DNA of 64,000 nucleotides from Nematostella vectensis (taxonomy: Eukaryota; Cnidaria; Anthozoa; Actiniaria; Edwardsiidae), in NCBI RefSeq assembly GCF_932526225.1, contig NC_064043.1, forward strand, positions 14,320,085 through 14,384,084. Direction: 5' to 3'. The translations under genes were made by a program, and so were the position numbers. Below, one piece after another: positions 38,013-51,400 of this stretch; positions within the stretch are counted from its first letter, which is position 1; every line of letters starts with the position of its first letter. A model generated the notes under the pieces. That model did no database searches, was not told the origin of the DNA, and saw only the letters and a list, made by a program, of their open reading frames with translations.

Positions 38013-41000
38013 TTGCGCCCAGGTGAAGACATTTAACGGAAATCCCAACTGTAAATGCGGGTTTCCTTGTAATTCATAATATCGCATGATATTATGAAAC
38101 CTTTAGGCTCCTAAGTGTACGGAATTAATAAACACGCGAAAAGGAGAGAAAAGTAAAGGTGTGTGAGGTATATTATCTTAATCGTAATTGTTATGCTCAA
38201 GTGTTTGGAGTTCGAGGGGGGGAAAGGTCTCTCAGTGCGTATTTTTGGATATTTACAGTATGTGTTTTTCGTCTCTATATCAGGGAAATCTCACGCAGGA
38301 CAACCACTTCTCTCATGTTAAAGGGTATCGCATAAGAACCTTCGCATCACGTTCCAAGCGGACGTGACGTGACGTAATGAACACAGGATGCTAGTAGGAC
38401 GTGATGCGGTGGCTCGTGTTAAAGTCACACAATTGAGATCAATCAAAAGCAATTAAACAGTTTAGTTGGTTCTTATCTTAAAAAAAAAATAATTTCTTAC
38501 TCGTGTGGTTTTTAACTACTATTTTAATTTGAAGCAAAGTTGAATCGTTTGATTCTGAAAAGAACCAATTACTCCCGAAGGAAGTCTTTTGAACACCACC
38601 TAGTGATCTTTAAGGTGGTCTCAAATCTTCTTAGTCGTGAGGGCAACCCACTGGTACGTGGAAAACACGCTTTGCTCTGAGCACCGAGAATACGCTATTA
38701 AGTCCCAGTAAATAACTGAAAAGTCTTGAGGTTTAAGTTGGAATCGCTGGGCAGGCAGTTTGTTTTATTTGTCAGGCTATTATTCAGTTGACTGTGCATG
38801 TCAACCATCAGAGGATAAAAACCAAAGATGGACTACCTCAATAGAGAAAAGTCTTATACCGCGGATTCATTAGTTATCAGACCTAGACATTGTATGGTTC
38901 GTGTAGACGGTCGGTATTCGCTAGAGACGTGACTTAAATCGACAATTAAATTTAATCAAGTCTGCAGAGTACATAGTCTCTTTGACAAAAGTGTTAAACT
39001 GCGGCTCGATAGACGGTGGAGCAATTTGTATGCCCTTTATTTGATGCCGGAGGTAAGCAAATGTCGAGTGCGCTTGACAAAATAACCTGGGTGTATTAGA
39101 TGATATGGGCGTGTGCGTACATTATCACTGTGATATTGTGAATCCCTCATTAAAAAGGCATCTATCTATCTATCTATTCACGTTTCCAAGCTCGATGGAG
39201 AAAATTCCCACCTTAAAATTATTCGAGATGGTGCTCGGTAGGTAGAGCGTTTTTTAATGTGTAGAAGCGCAATAATTATTTCAGATAATTCTAATAATGC
39301 TCTGCAACTACGTATGGAGATGAAAACGTTTTGTTGTTGTCTACCGTTATCAGGCCCGTACCCAGGATTTTCTTTGGGATTTGCGAAATCCAAAAAGTGG
39401 GCCTAATTTTTCTGGGGGAGGTGTTGGGGGGGGGGAGGGGGGAGTTTTTTTTAGTAAAAAAAATCTGATCACCCCGAAACAAAAAGAGATTTTTTCAGTA
39501 TCTCCACGGGATGTTTATCGTTTATTATCGGATTTGACTTATGAATTAATGACATACCAGAGTGGTCTAGAATGCCTTTTTTTTTATCTTATTTGCTTAT
39601 GCTTAAATGTATAAATTATAACTTTGTTTACAAATAGCATGTCTATTGCGAACGTTGTAGAGGGTGGTGGTGGTGGGGGAGGGGGGGGGGGGTTTGAACG
39701 CGTGGGAATTTTTTTATTTTCTCCTCTAGAATACGCTTTCTAATAACCCAAAATAACATATGGAAAATGTGGTAGAATTAGAAAGAACTCGTTGGTCGCG
39801 TGAATATAATTATACAGGAGGGGGCGCAAGAGAGGTGCGACAACCGCAAAACCGCACAGAAACACCACAGAAAAACGTCAAAAAAACGCAAAACCGTCAA
39901 AATAAGTCAATAACCGTAAACCGCGCAGTATATAGACAAACCGCAATAATACCGCGGAATAAAACCCGAAAAACCGCGCCAGATTTAAGGCAAAACCGCA
40001 TCACCGCAAAACCTTACGCCCCTTCTTACAGCATTTTTTACGATATCTCTGTACAAAATTATAACCACAAACAGCGTAAAACATTTGACAAACAAATTGT
40101 TGGGATTTGCATCCATCCTCCCCTAATCTTCCCAACTTTTATAATCATTTTATGGTTGGGTTGCGGTGAAGGCCGTGACGCGTAGGGCTACCAATCGTTG
40201 GGTCATATAAATGTTTTAAAATGGATTAAGGTTTTGTGGGGGAAATACAATACCGGAAATATTTTCGTTATAGGGATGCCATTTCCCAACCCATACGCAA
40301 ATTTTAACACAAATTATAAGAGGACATTCCCCGATTGTTTGAATGATTTTGTGATGCATTGAAGGGATCATGTTATGGATTTACCTTCAGAATAGACAAC
40401 TAATCGGATTGAAAACAATCAAATTCATTTTGGCTTCATTAGTTTGAAGCATGAAAGGCGAGTAGAGAGAAAAGGGGAAACGAAATTATGTATCAGAATC
40501 AAGTTTAGTCGAATTATATCAAAACAGATTTTAGATATATGAAACAGAACGCGTGGACTGTATGCGTTATCGCAGTGATGAGAAAGACAATGATGATTTT
40601 CGATGGCTTTATTTAGCGATTAGTGCCAAACTGCATGCTCCCAAACATTATGTAACTCGAACGAGGAAAGTCGACTTTCATAATTTACTCAGTTGAATCA
40701 AGAATTTTTGGGGGGCGGGAGGGGAGGGGGGCAAAATCGAGTGGGGCTATTATTGCTTTTCCAAGCCGTAAAATATATCCTACGCCAAGATCAAAAATTG
40801 TTTTACATGGCCACTGAACAACTGAATGGTTTCCCGCGCTGAAAATACGTTGCACAATAAGAATTAATCGGGAAATTGATTTTTTTAAACTAGGATAGGA
40901 GTAGAAAACACTCGCACTTGTCACAAGCAAAAGATTCATCTAACAAAGATTCATCTAACAAAAATAAACCAATTAATTAGCGAGAGTCGAGTGGATATTA

Positions 41001-42405
41001 CGTAACAAGTTACCTGGTCGAACAGTGGTGGTACCGTTGCTGCTAAGCACTATACCTATAACCGAACTTATTTCCTGGACTATAACCCTAAACAAAGGGA
41101 CTTATTCAAGGACAGACGATGTAGCCCCACAACCCAAGTCACAGCTTTACCCCACACTGACTTTTTAGACGTCAGCACTTGTCAACTAAAGATAATTACT
41201 TTCAAGCGCCGGCGATTTGCGATTCGCATTTGCTAAAACCCTCTATGTTCCAACAACAGCTTTCCATGTTTCCAGGCCCCAAGGCGCGCGGCGCATGACC
41301 TAGTCGATGAGGCCACCTTTTTGTCTTTTGTTTCAGTGCTCTTTTGAAAGTAAAGCTTTTTTGTAATTGAAGGAAATGCCCGAGGTGGTAGAATTGCGTT
41401 GAGAGGTTGAAGATAGCGAACAAACATCTCGTTTTTTGGTTTATTTTGCGAGCACATTCTGCTCTCCGTCCTCCGAAACGCCCTCCCCCCCCTTCTCACA
41501 CCCACACAGCCCCCCCTTCTCAAACCCACACAGGCCCTATTTCTATTTTTTGCAAACCACCTACGCTAGAATCGTAGATTCTTATAAAATATCGAAATCG
41601 CAGCCTACATCCTACAGAAATATTGCTTCAAAAGCTACATTAATAGGTGTTCTAGAATCACTTTTGTCATAGCTTTTGCTATTAATAGACTTTTATTTCT
41701 ATTCTTTGATTGACACTTCCATTATATGATTTACATACAACTCTTTATCTGAGGATGTGAAAGTGGTACAAAAATAGATTTTAGCTGTAGCCTTTTCGGT
41801 TGGCGGTAGTTAATTCTTGGAACTACTTTCAATGGGAATTCCCGCTGTTGATGTTAAACTTTTTGAGAAATGGATTGCTTGTATATGAATCGTGAAATAT
41901 CGATTTGTTTCGATCGCAAATGGCAAATTAATGTACATACTTATATTCCAGAAAATAAGATCATAGACATCATAGGAAAGCCCTCTTTTCCGATTACCGA
42001 AGTAAGTAGATGATTGACAAGGGGTTTACCCAATCACAAATCGAGGAAGTCGTACGGGGTCACGTGGTTACGCATTGTGCGTCACAGCTGCGAAGACCAA
42101 TTCTATCGAAAAGATTCGCTCGAAGAATTTGTAAGGTTGTAAGAGAAGTCTTCCCAACATGTAGGACGAAACGAAATATTTACGGCGCCTCACGCTACTC
42201 TAGAGCCATTCTAGAAGCTCTTTGACTACACGTCTGAGCCGTCTACTCACTATTTCATTGAAAATCCTTCATTTTGGCGTTAGAAGTGTGGATATAGAGA
42301 CCTGTGGATGTTAGAACAGGGCTTGAAACTGGTCCCGACCAATCTCTTATATTGGAGCGAATGTGATCCGAGTCACCGAATTATTTTTCGGCTGGAACAT
42401 TCATC
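38013..42405. other. Non-coding stretch between RBX1 and the AFF gene
   Basis: No conserved gene was recognised. Notable content: GACGTGACGTGACGTAATG (CRE-like half sites) near 38361-38379; a possible untranslated exon ending GCCGGAG|GTAAGC near 39050; G runs at 39420-39445, 39660-39690 and about 40710-40730; and a low-complexity ACCGCAAAA-rich tract at about 39838-40020. The 5' UTR of the AFF gene probably lies near its end. Confidence 0.35.
42010..42225 (+). CDS. Possible small ORF, 71 codons, unrecognised
   Basis: An ATG-initiated frame gives a basic protein (MIDKGFTQSQIEEVVRGH… RYSRAILEAL) in a segment with higher GC than its surroundings. It lies about 180 bp before the proposed first coding exon of the AFF gene, on the same strand, so it could be an upstream ORF in that gene's leader, a transposon remnant or chance. 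No family is recognised. Confidence 0.2.
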   Translation: MIDKGFTQSQIEEVVRGHVVTHCASQLRRPILSKRFARRICKVVREVFPTCRTKRNIYGASRYSRAILEAL

Positions 42406-45400
42406 ATGACACAAAGCGAAGCAAGTGCTAACTATATGGGCAGTTCTTTCCCATATTCTGGATCAAATGCGGGGTATGTAACTGATAATTTCCGATGCCT
42501 TTCTTATACTAAGCCACACACAATATGGCGAAACGTACCACTCGTAATTGCTAAAATGGTCTACGGTTGCTCGTAGAGATGTTGCAGAAATTGGATAATA
42601 GAGTATGCTTTTCTGTAATTCCTCTTTAAAAATTACTGAGGATTTAGGTTGGGGACTAGGCCTAATGCTATGGTGTATATACAGATTTATTTCTCTGTAT
42701 TTTTAAGATCCTGACGCCCCCTCCATAACCATTATTAACCGTCTTCCGTGAAACTGGAAAACTTGTGCCCGGAACCTATGTATTTTCTTAATATTTGAAA
42801 CAAAGCAGCCCCCATCCAACACAAAGTCACATACACCTTCCTTTTTAAAGCACGAGAGTCTTTTATGACAATTTTTGAGTTCTATAGAAGTGAGAATATT
42901 TGAGTTTGAATCTAAGAAATAATCACGAAATCGTCAGAACTGTTGTTATGTTTTTATCGTTAGAGTTGTGTGAAAGCAATGCGAGTCATGAGATGATTGA
43001 AAAACTAACAGACTAAATGTTTTGGTTTGATTAACGTTTGGACGATGAACTGAAATAGAGAGATAAAATTATGGGGAATTGGGACCCAAAGGGCCATAGC
43101 TTAGGTTTTGTTTTTGGCGGAACGTGCCTTTGGTTTGTTTTTGTTCATTGGCAAGGTTTATAATTCCTCCGCCTAAGCCAGTTGCCTCTTTATTCCCCAC
43201 CAGATTAATTCCAAAATGGCCTTCATGCTTTTATCTTGTCTTGTATTAATCTTCGTTAAGTTTGAATCATTGTATGTGCTTCATTTAGAAGGCAGAATAT
43301 TCGAAACCTCTTTCGAATTTCATTCGATTTACCTGTTAGCTTGTCTTCGATAAAATATCGCGATCTATAAACTCTTTTGTTTTCTCGTTTACATAAACCA
43401 TTCATTTTGGCTCATCAGATCAACATTATCCCTGCTCTGGCTTTATTCTCGTGATACCGAAATCTGTCGAATTCTATTCTGAAGAAGGGCACGATTAAAA
43501 TGGATTCTTTTGAGTTTCAGACGGGTCTTTTGCATGCTCGGTTGATTTTTGTCTTTCAAAACAGTATATTCTGATTGTCTAAGCTAAACTTTGCCATGCT
43601 TGACAAATTTGATGTGCGGCCACTGAGCAATCTTAAAATCATTCATTTTCTTAAGGTTTTATTGTACTGTTATACTGTTATAGCGATAGCAATAAAACTC
43701 GGAGGATATCAATTTTGTTAGATGTTGTACTTTCCGAGCGCGTGCTCCCTTGTAGATAATAGAAATGTGTTCATGTTGGTTTCATATGGTGTAATATTTG
43801 CCCACAAAACCGCTCTGTTTGGCGAGGTCCGTGCAACATTTTCGATCCAGTGTTGTTTTGTTACGTTTGGACGAACACGTCCCCAGCTAGAGTCAAACGA
43901 TTTCAGTATTGAGTATCAAAAGACAGAAGCCAATTTTATTATTACATCAAATAGTAAAAAGACATTAATAACACTATTATCGCTTTAAAGTTGTTCACTT
44001 TTTAACGAACAAAATAAAACCCTATAACATTTCCCTACTTGGTCTCTTTACTCAAGCTGTTCTCTGATTAAACTTTCTAAGTGAACATGCTACGAATGCT
44101 GAATAGTCTACTCGTGTTGCGCCAGGCACAGGTATCTATACCCAATGATAGCTATGTATAATCTTTATTCTTTGAAATGTTTTTATTTGAACCATAACAA
44201 AACACTGATGATTGAATAGTTGTGGCTGCTTCTGGAAGTTGATTGTTTAATCGTTTATCTCCGAAAAAAATATAATCAGCTATTCTGGTATAATTCTAAT
44301 ATGATTTGATTGGAGTAAGGCCCTGTTGTGGTTCCATTCCATAAAGTACTGTCAGTTTTCTATGTTGGCCGTCATTCTACATTCTCAGGGATTTATCCAC
44401 ATTGAATTGAAATCCCAAACATAACATTTCCAAAGGTGATCAGTAGTTTTCCTTCTTGGTTCTGAGTGGGTATTTTCACAGGAAACACCGGGCTTATGTA
44501 AGTTAAGTATTAGTTTTTGTCTAGACATTTACTCATTTTGCACCCATATGATGTAATCTGACTTTCCTCTAATGTCCCCCACATGTGTGAAATGTTTCCT
44601 CCATTTTATGTTATTCCCTGGGGGCAGGAATTATTTCCCAGTTAACATAACATATTTTAGTCTACCTTATGATCTTGCCATAGCAAAGAATCATTGCATT
44701 AAGACAAATCGAAATAACACAGCAGTCTTTGTATTTAGCTTTTGACTATCTTGTTTCTTTATTTGTAAGCAATATCAATGTTCATTCTCTTTTCTAGGTA
44801 TTTGTATTTATTGTTTCCAGCCCATCTTATACATTTTCTTTTGATCAGAATGTTAGCTGAACATGTCAAATGGCTGGTCTTTATTTGTTTGGATAGAAAG
44901 CTATTGTGGAATCTCTTTTAGCGGCACTCAATTAAGCGGTCACTCTCTATTCAATGGTCCAAAATGTTCTCACTCATATTTACTATAAACTTGACCCCTT
45001 TCTAGTGGTCACCTCTATAAAGAACTTGCCAGCCAAGTCTTAAGGGTGACCGCTTGAGGTGCTCCAAAGTCAGTTGTTACCCAGATTGTCCCATGAAAGT
45101 TGCCTTTTTTCGGTGGTTAATAAGGGGTATGCATATTACTGAAAACATCTTTATCACAAAGCCCCTCTAAGTATGTAAGCTATGTATCATGGACACTGAA
45201 AACTAAACACAACTAAAAAGCACATTCTACAAGCTATAACCCAAAAAATATGTTTGAGTCATTTTGTTTTCTCTAATAGAAATTGAAAAATTATGTTCCT
45301 TGAATAAGGACATGGAAACCCTTAGGTTAAATGTACAGAGTTAAATCTTTTTGGTAGTTTATAAAGAGAGTGGTTTGTGACACCTTTTAAACTTATTAGA

Positions 45401-48400
45401 CTATAACTGTATATGGAATAAGACTTAACCTTATTTTGCCGTCATTGTTCTGACTTGGGCCAGTAATGACATCATAGTGCTACCTTTTTTTTCTTCATAA
45501 TCACCTTGAATTTGTAACATCGCAATCAAGGGAGCTATCCAGTAGCGGATCTAGGGGGAGGGTTAAGGGTGTTTAACCCCCGCACCCCACCCCTTAGGGC
45601 TGCCAGAAAGCCATATGTAACAAAAAAATACCCCCTCCCCCTTTGTCACTGAGCCAAGCCCCCCCCCCCCCCACCTATAGCGAAAAGCTAATTCGCCCCT
45701 GCTATCACATCAAGAATCTAGAGAGTAGATCACTTCAACTTCATTTATGAACTTTCTTTATGAATTCTCTATTTTTGTTATGATCAAGGGAAACTTACAT
45801 TGACATTTAGAATGTGCATACTAATCATATTAATAATCATTATTGTGTTTTATTTTTGAGTAAAAGAGAAAACATGTATGAAATATTGTTTATTACAAGC
45901 TAGTGACACATTGGCATTCTTGCATTACATTTTCAAAGCTTTAACATGCTTAATTTTGGAACAATATTTTTTTACTTCTATAGTAAGAATGTAGCTTTAG
46001 TAGTTTTATTCCGATGCTGTGGTATTTGTAATTCAGAATTGCAGAACAATCACCCCAAAGTACCGTCACCCATCATAGTTGAGTTTGATTCCACCACTCA
46101 GATAACGATCGCTCAACATTAAAAATGTTTGTCCTTTGAAGCTAGAAAGTCATGCAGAAGTTGATATTCTCATCCACAGTAGTTATTTTGATCAAGCAAC
46201 AGCAAATTTTAATGTTTACTTTTTGATAACAGTAGCTTGTATTTTCGTCTTTGGAAGCAAGAAAGTCATGCAGAATCGCACATTCTTGTGCACAGTTGTT
46301 ATTTTGATCAAGCAACAGCGAATTTAGCTGTAACAATGATAAGATTCTTGTTTGTTTGTTAAGAACACGGTAGCAAAATATTGCTGTTGTCGGACCCATT
46401 TTTGCAGTAAATAACATTAATAAGCATTGTAGAGAAATAATAATTTCACTGCAAGAGGGCAATCGTTTCTGCCCCACTTTCAAAGTAATGATATTTCAGG
46501 TTATATGTACTAAATATATATATTTTTTGTCAGGCTTTCATTACAGAGAGAAGAGGAACGAGAGAAAGCACGCAGAAGGAGAGCTCAACAGTTACCAAGA
46601 GCAGAGGCTGTAAGTGATGTTACACATTGTTCGAGTTTGAATTTAGCATTGCAATTTTTCAGGTGCAATTCCTAGTGTAGGTGACTTGCAAATAATAAGA
46701 AAGCAGCCCTCTTTCTGTTTTTCCACCTCTGACCAGGGTTGTATTTGCTTGTATGCTTGACCAGCCTTCTGTGACATACATGTTAATATACACTGTGCCT
46801 AGTCCTGTAGAGAAAGCAAACTGTAGTTAAATTTAGCTGCCAGCAAATTTTGCTACTTGTTGCTTTATGAACACTGGCTCGATTTCTAAGCCAACTAAGA
46901 GATAAACCCCTTAGGGAAAATTCTGTCCATGTTGCTATTTAAAAATAGTTCAAGTTCACTTGCTTAAAACTTGCTTAAAAGGAAATATGATAAAGCAACG
47001 AGAATGTTTGAAGCAATTAGAGTGATTAAAACATTTGTCTTTTATCTCATTTAAAGAAAAAGTCAAGAAATGTTTCTACATTTCCATAACAATTCATGTT
47101 TTATATTGATCCTGAATCGTGAGGAGTGCCTAACTCTTTCCCTGATCATTCATCTTGCAGACAGCTATAGCACTTGTCAGGCTTGGTGACTCAAGTCAGA
47201 ATGCTTGACATTTCCATAGATGACTTTTCTTAGGCGTAACCCATTCAGATCTCATAAAAAATATATATGAAAATAGTGAAATATTATTACATAGTTGCAT
47301 AACAAGTTTTAAGTCAATAAATTGCTTGCCAAGATTGCTAGGGTTATGTAAACAGTGAAATCAATTGCCCCCCCCCCCCCCCCCCCCATGTGTCTCTGAA
47401 TGATATTGATCGCCTTATTTTATGCTGCATATAATATTTAAAACCAGCCCAGAAAATATGCCACCCCCAGCATTCGATTTAGTTTTAGTTGCGTATCATA
47501 TCATAGATATATAGATATCATAGATAGTATCTATTAATGATAACAAAGTGTTATAATTTAGAACCCTTATAACTCCTACTAACCTCTATAGAAACTCCTA
47601 CTGTATTTACTACTTCAAGTCTTTGTTTTGTTTGTCATTATGAACCGATAATCTTTTTTTACTTGTTATCTGAGTTTTTTTATACTTTTACAGGATTCTC
47701 AGCCTTTGCCCCTCTTTCCACAACCCAGAAAGGTAAGATAAAAATGATCACTTGTAAACTCATGTTTGCCTTGCATAATGGTCTACCATGGGTTTGTGCA
47801 GTCATGGATATCATATGGGAAACAGAGAGTACTGCAAGTGGTCAATGAGAATTGACCACTTTTTTTTTTTTTGGAGGGGGGGCAGGGGTAAACATGCCCC
47901 CTGCCACACCCCTGTGTATATTTACATTGGTATTTTCTTGACATGGTGCTGGTTAAGATGCTTTTTTTTTCAATTATTAACAAGTTTGACCCTTGACAGG
48001 CACCAAATCTAATAAGGGAAATTTTTAATTATGCGCTTTGTTTGTCACATTAATTGTGATCATTCTCCCTCTCTTTTTAGGTACAGACCATCAGTGATGA
48101 TCCACTACAGAACTCAGTACAGGTAAGTGTTGTGTTTTCACTGATTCATAAAGAGCGTCTCCATAATATGCAATGTGTTAGTTTGTAAGGTGTTGTAAAA
48201 TCGACAACAGCTTCCTCCCCTAAGCATAATGTTTGTTTTGCAGGCCGCTCTTGGAGACTTTGACATAATATCAAAGTCGATGCATCAAAAGCAATACTTA
48301 TTGCTGGGAATCGGCCAGGTCCCCCAGACCCCAGTTGAAGGAAAGAAAGGCTTTAATTTTGAGGGAAAGAAAATGGACAAGAAGGAATGCACTAATAATT

Positions 48401-51400
48401 TGTTCTCCAAACTCAATGCTGCTGTTAAAACTGACAAATCAGCTAGCAAAATTCAAACAACTACAAACAATGAAAAACCAAAAGCAGAGCACAAAAATTC
48501 TTTAATATCAAATCAAAAAAAATCTCCTTTGAATCAAACCATTGACCATTTAAAAAAGTCACCTAAGAAATCTTCACATGAGGCAAAGTCTCCAACCAAA
48601 TCAACTTCTTCACATGATACCAAATCTAAATCTCCATGCAAAGCTACCAAAGAATCCAGTTCAAAGGTCATGTCCTCCAAGGAGATTAACAAAGAGTCTA
48701 GTGGTACTAAAGACTTGGACGTTAAAAGGGATGCTATTGTCCCTAGTTCCTCAACCATAGTTAATAGCTCGGCCATCAAGGACTCCTCATCTGCATCTAA
48801 AGAGAATACTTCAAGTGAAGCAAACACATCTAAAAGCCTTTCTAGCAAGCAAGAGGAGAAAGAGACATCCTCCAAGCCCAAACCACCTAAACTCTACATT
48901 GTAAAAGGGTATGTACCTTGATAACAACTTTTGTGACCATGTTGGGTATTAACAGTATTAGTTGTATTAGTGTAGGTAATTTTTTTACCAATGAACCCTA
49001 ATCAGTCATTGTTTACATTCATTATTGGATCACAAAGTACAGTATGCGGTGAAACCTCAAAAATGCCTTCAAAAAGCAAATATTTGTACTTCACTTACCA
49101 AATTTAATAATAATAAAAACATGAAGAAATCGATACTTTTCCACACTTGGTGGTATTTTGCCTGGATGACAGAATGGCAGTGAACAGATACTCTCTAGGG
49201 GAGGGTGCTTTTGGAGAAGTCTAGAATTGGCAATTTTTTTACCCCCCTCCTACCACATACCCTCTTGAACTTTTAACTATTTGAGACCAAGTTTCAGACT
49301 AATGGAAATGATTCAGATGATACCATTCACAGTTATCTCATTTAAAAATGTCTGATTTCGAAAAATAAATTATTGAATGTTTGAAGGAGGTTATTGTCAG
49401 TAAAAATAGTAGCCTTTCATGAAAGGGTAGAGATGTGGGATAGACATGAAGGAAGGGTTCTGTTCAGGTAGCTGTCAATGGAGTACCCAGTGATTGACAA
49501 ATCTTTTCAGGCCATGTCGGATACTCCTGGGTAGTTTATTAGATGGAAATTCTTGTTATCAAATAAGTTATTGTTCATTTGAGTCCCAATTTGATTTTAT
49601 CCAAGCTTATATAGCTGTATGTCAAGTTTGTTTTTTGCTTGTGGTCAAACTATTTGAGTCTAATAATTACACTGAATCTTGTTGATAAATAAGTCCACTA
49701 TGTAAGTTGGAGATTTTTTAATCCTACAAATTAAATAAAGCTTCCAATTATTCATCACATTTCTAGTCTTTGATGTGCTTATATACTATAAATCTTATTT
49801 TGAATTTAATTCCTTAGCCATTAGCATTTTCTGTGATTAATATGTGATTAGCTACTGTGTTTGTTTTGAGCCGAACTGGAGCCAGCATTTTCATCTTTGT
49901 CACTTACACAAGTTATTTTTTCTTGTAGGGGTTCAATGGCTATAGGATCTGAGGTAGGTTTGTAATAATTCTCCTGATTCTATTGTAAATTTTTTAACAT
50001 TTCTATCAGTACATTGCCTTTTGTATCCTTTCGTTGAACCATATCAGATTTATAAATAGAATTCTAACTATTTTTTCCATAAGGGTTAATGAATATGTAA
50101 AATATCATTTTATGAAGACTGTAACAAATTTAGCTGATTAAATTAGAGAAATCTTTCGAATAATTTAGTATTTTTTTCAGGCTAATCTCAAAATCATGAA
50201 AATGTTTGTATTTAGAAGACTGAAATTTGTCTTTTTCTATTATGTTTTACCATTCTTTTTGATTGCCTTTGAGGCTCCACTTAAAACTGTTACTGTTATT
50301 TTTTTTCTACATCAAATTTTTATTAAAAAAATCTTCAATTTATTAAAAATGTGATTTTGTTTTAAGATACATTTCTCCCTATTTTAGTCGCATCAGAAGA
50401 TGTACTCTTCAAGTTAACAGGTTTATTTTCTGAATTACAGTCCATTTTCTCAACAGTTCATGCTAATCATGATCTTTGTGAGTGGTTTAATTTTCAGGTG
50501 CCCCACTGTGACAGTACATTTCCTAAATTGAACATGTTATAATGACAATGATCAGACTTGGGTTTTAGATGTGAGAAATATTGAATTGCTTTTGCAATCT
50601 CATGTGGTTGGGTATCTCCATGAATTAGTATGCTGATTAATTCTTATCTCCATTCTAAGAGTATTAATCATTTTCCCTCTTATGCTATTGGTTCTTTTTG
50701 CACAAAGACCTCTGTCGGCCAACTGTTATTACAAATTTAATATCCTTTAAAGAAGATATCATGGATAGTATACAGTGGTTTAAGGGGAATTGTTGGGATA
50801 TTTTCCCCATTGTTGGCTTATAATACCATCAAGATAACTTCAAATGAACACAATTCACACCTGAAGGTATATGTACACTTTTTGGTTTGTGTAATGGCTC
50901 TTTACCAGTGGATTAAACCCTAGAATAACCAGAGTAATCATCTCCTTCTTTTTTATATTGATGTTGTTGTGATTCAATTTTGTGCCATTGAAGTAGACTT
51001 CATGTTACATAAAAATTTCTGTTCATGAGCACTCAGAGTTTTAATTACTAAATCTCAAAGTTAAGCAATAAGAAGCATGATTTTATTAAAGAATATTGTG
51101 GGGTTTTTTCTGTGGTGAATATAAAGTTTTTACTCATCACTGAGAAAAAAAAAGTTTAAGGTTTGATTCTGAGATTAAATCTAACCCTCACACTTAGCCA
51201 TCCTTAGATATAGGAAGGATCTATGTCTCAAATATTTTATGGAGATGGTGGTTGGTCTGAAAGACAGGGACAGAACTCCATCACCAGCTGTCTGCTAATT
51301 TGCATGACAAAGGAGAGCCTAAGAAAGAGTTTAAACCTTGAATGAAAAACCCAAAAATTAGAGAGCCTCCACCCTAAATCGAAATTCCTTGTTTTGGCAT

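Noticed and set aside
38880-39056. Possible 5' untranslated exon ending GCCGGAG|GTAAGC
   Set aside because: Only the donor-like string supports it; there is no coding content or matching acceptor that can be assigned.
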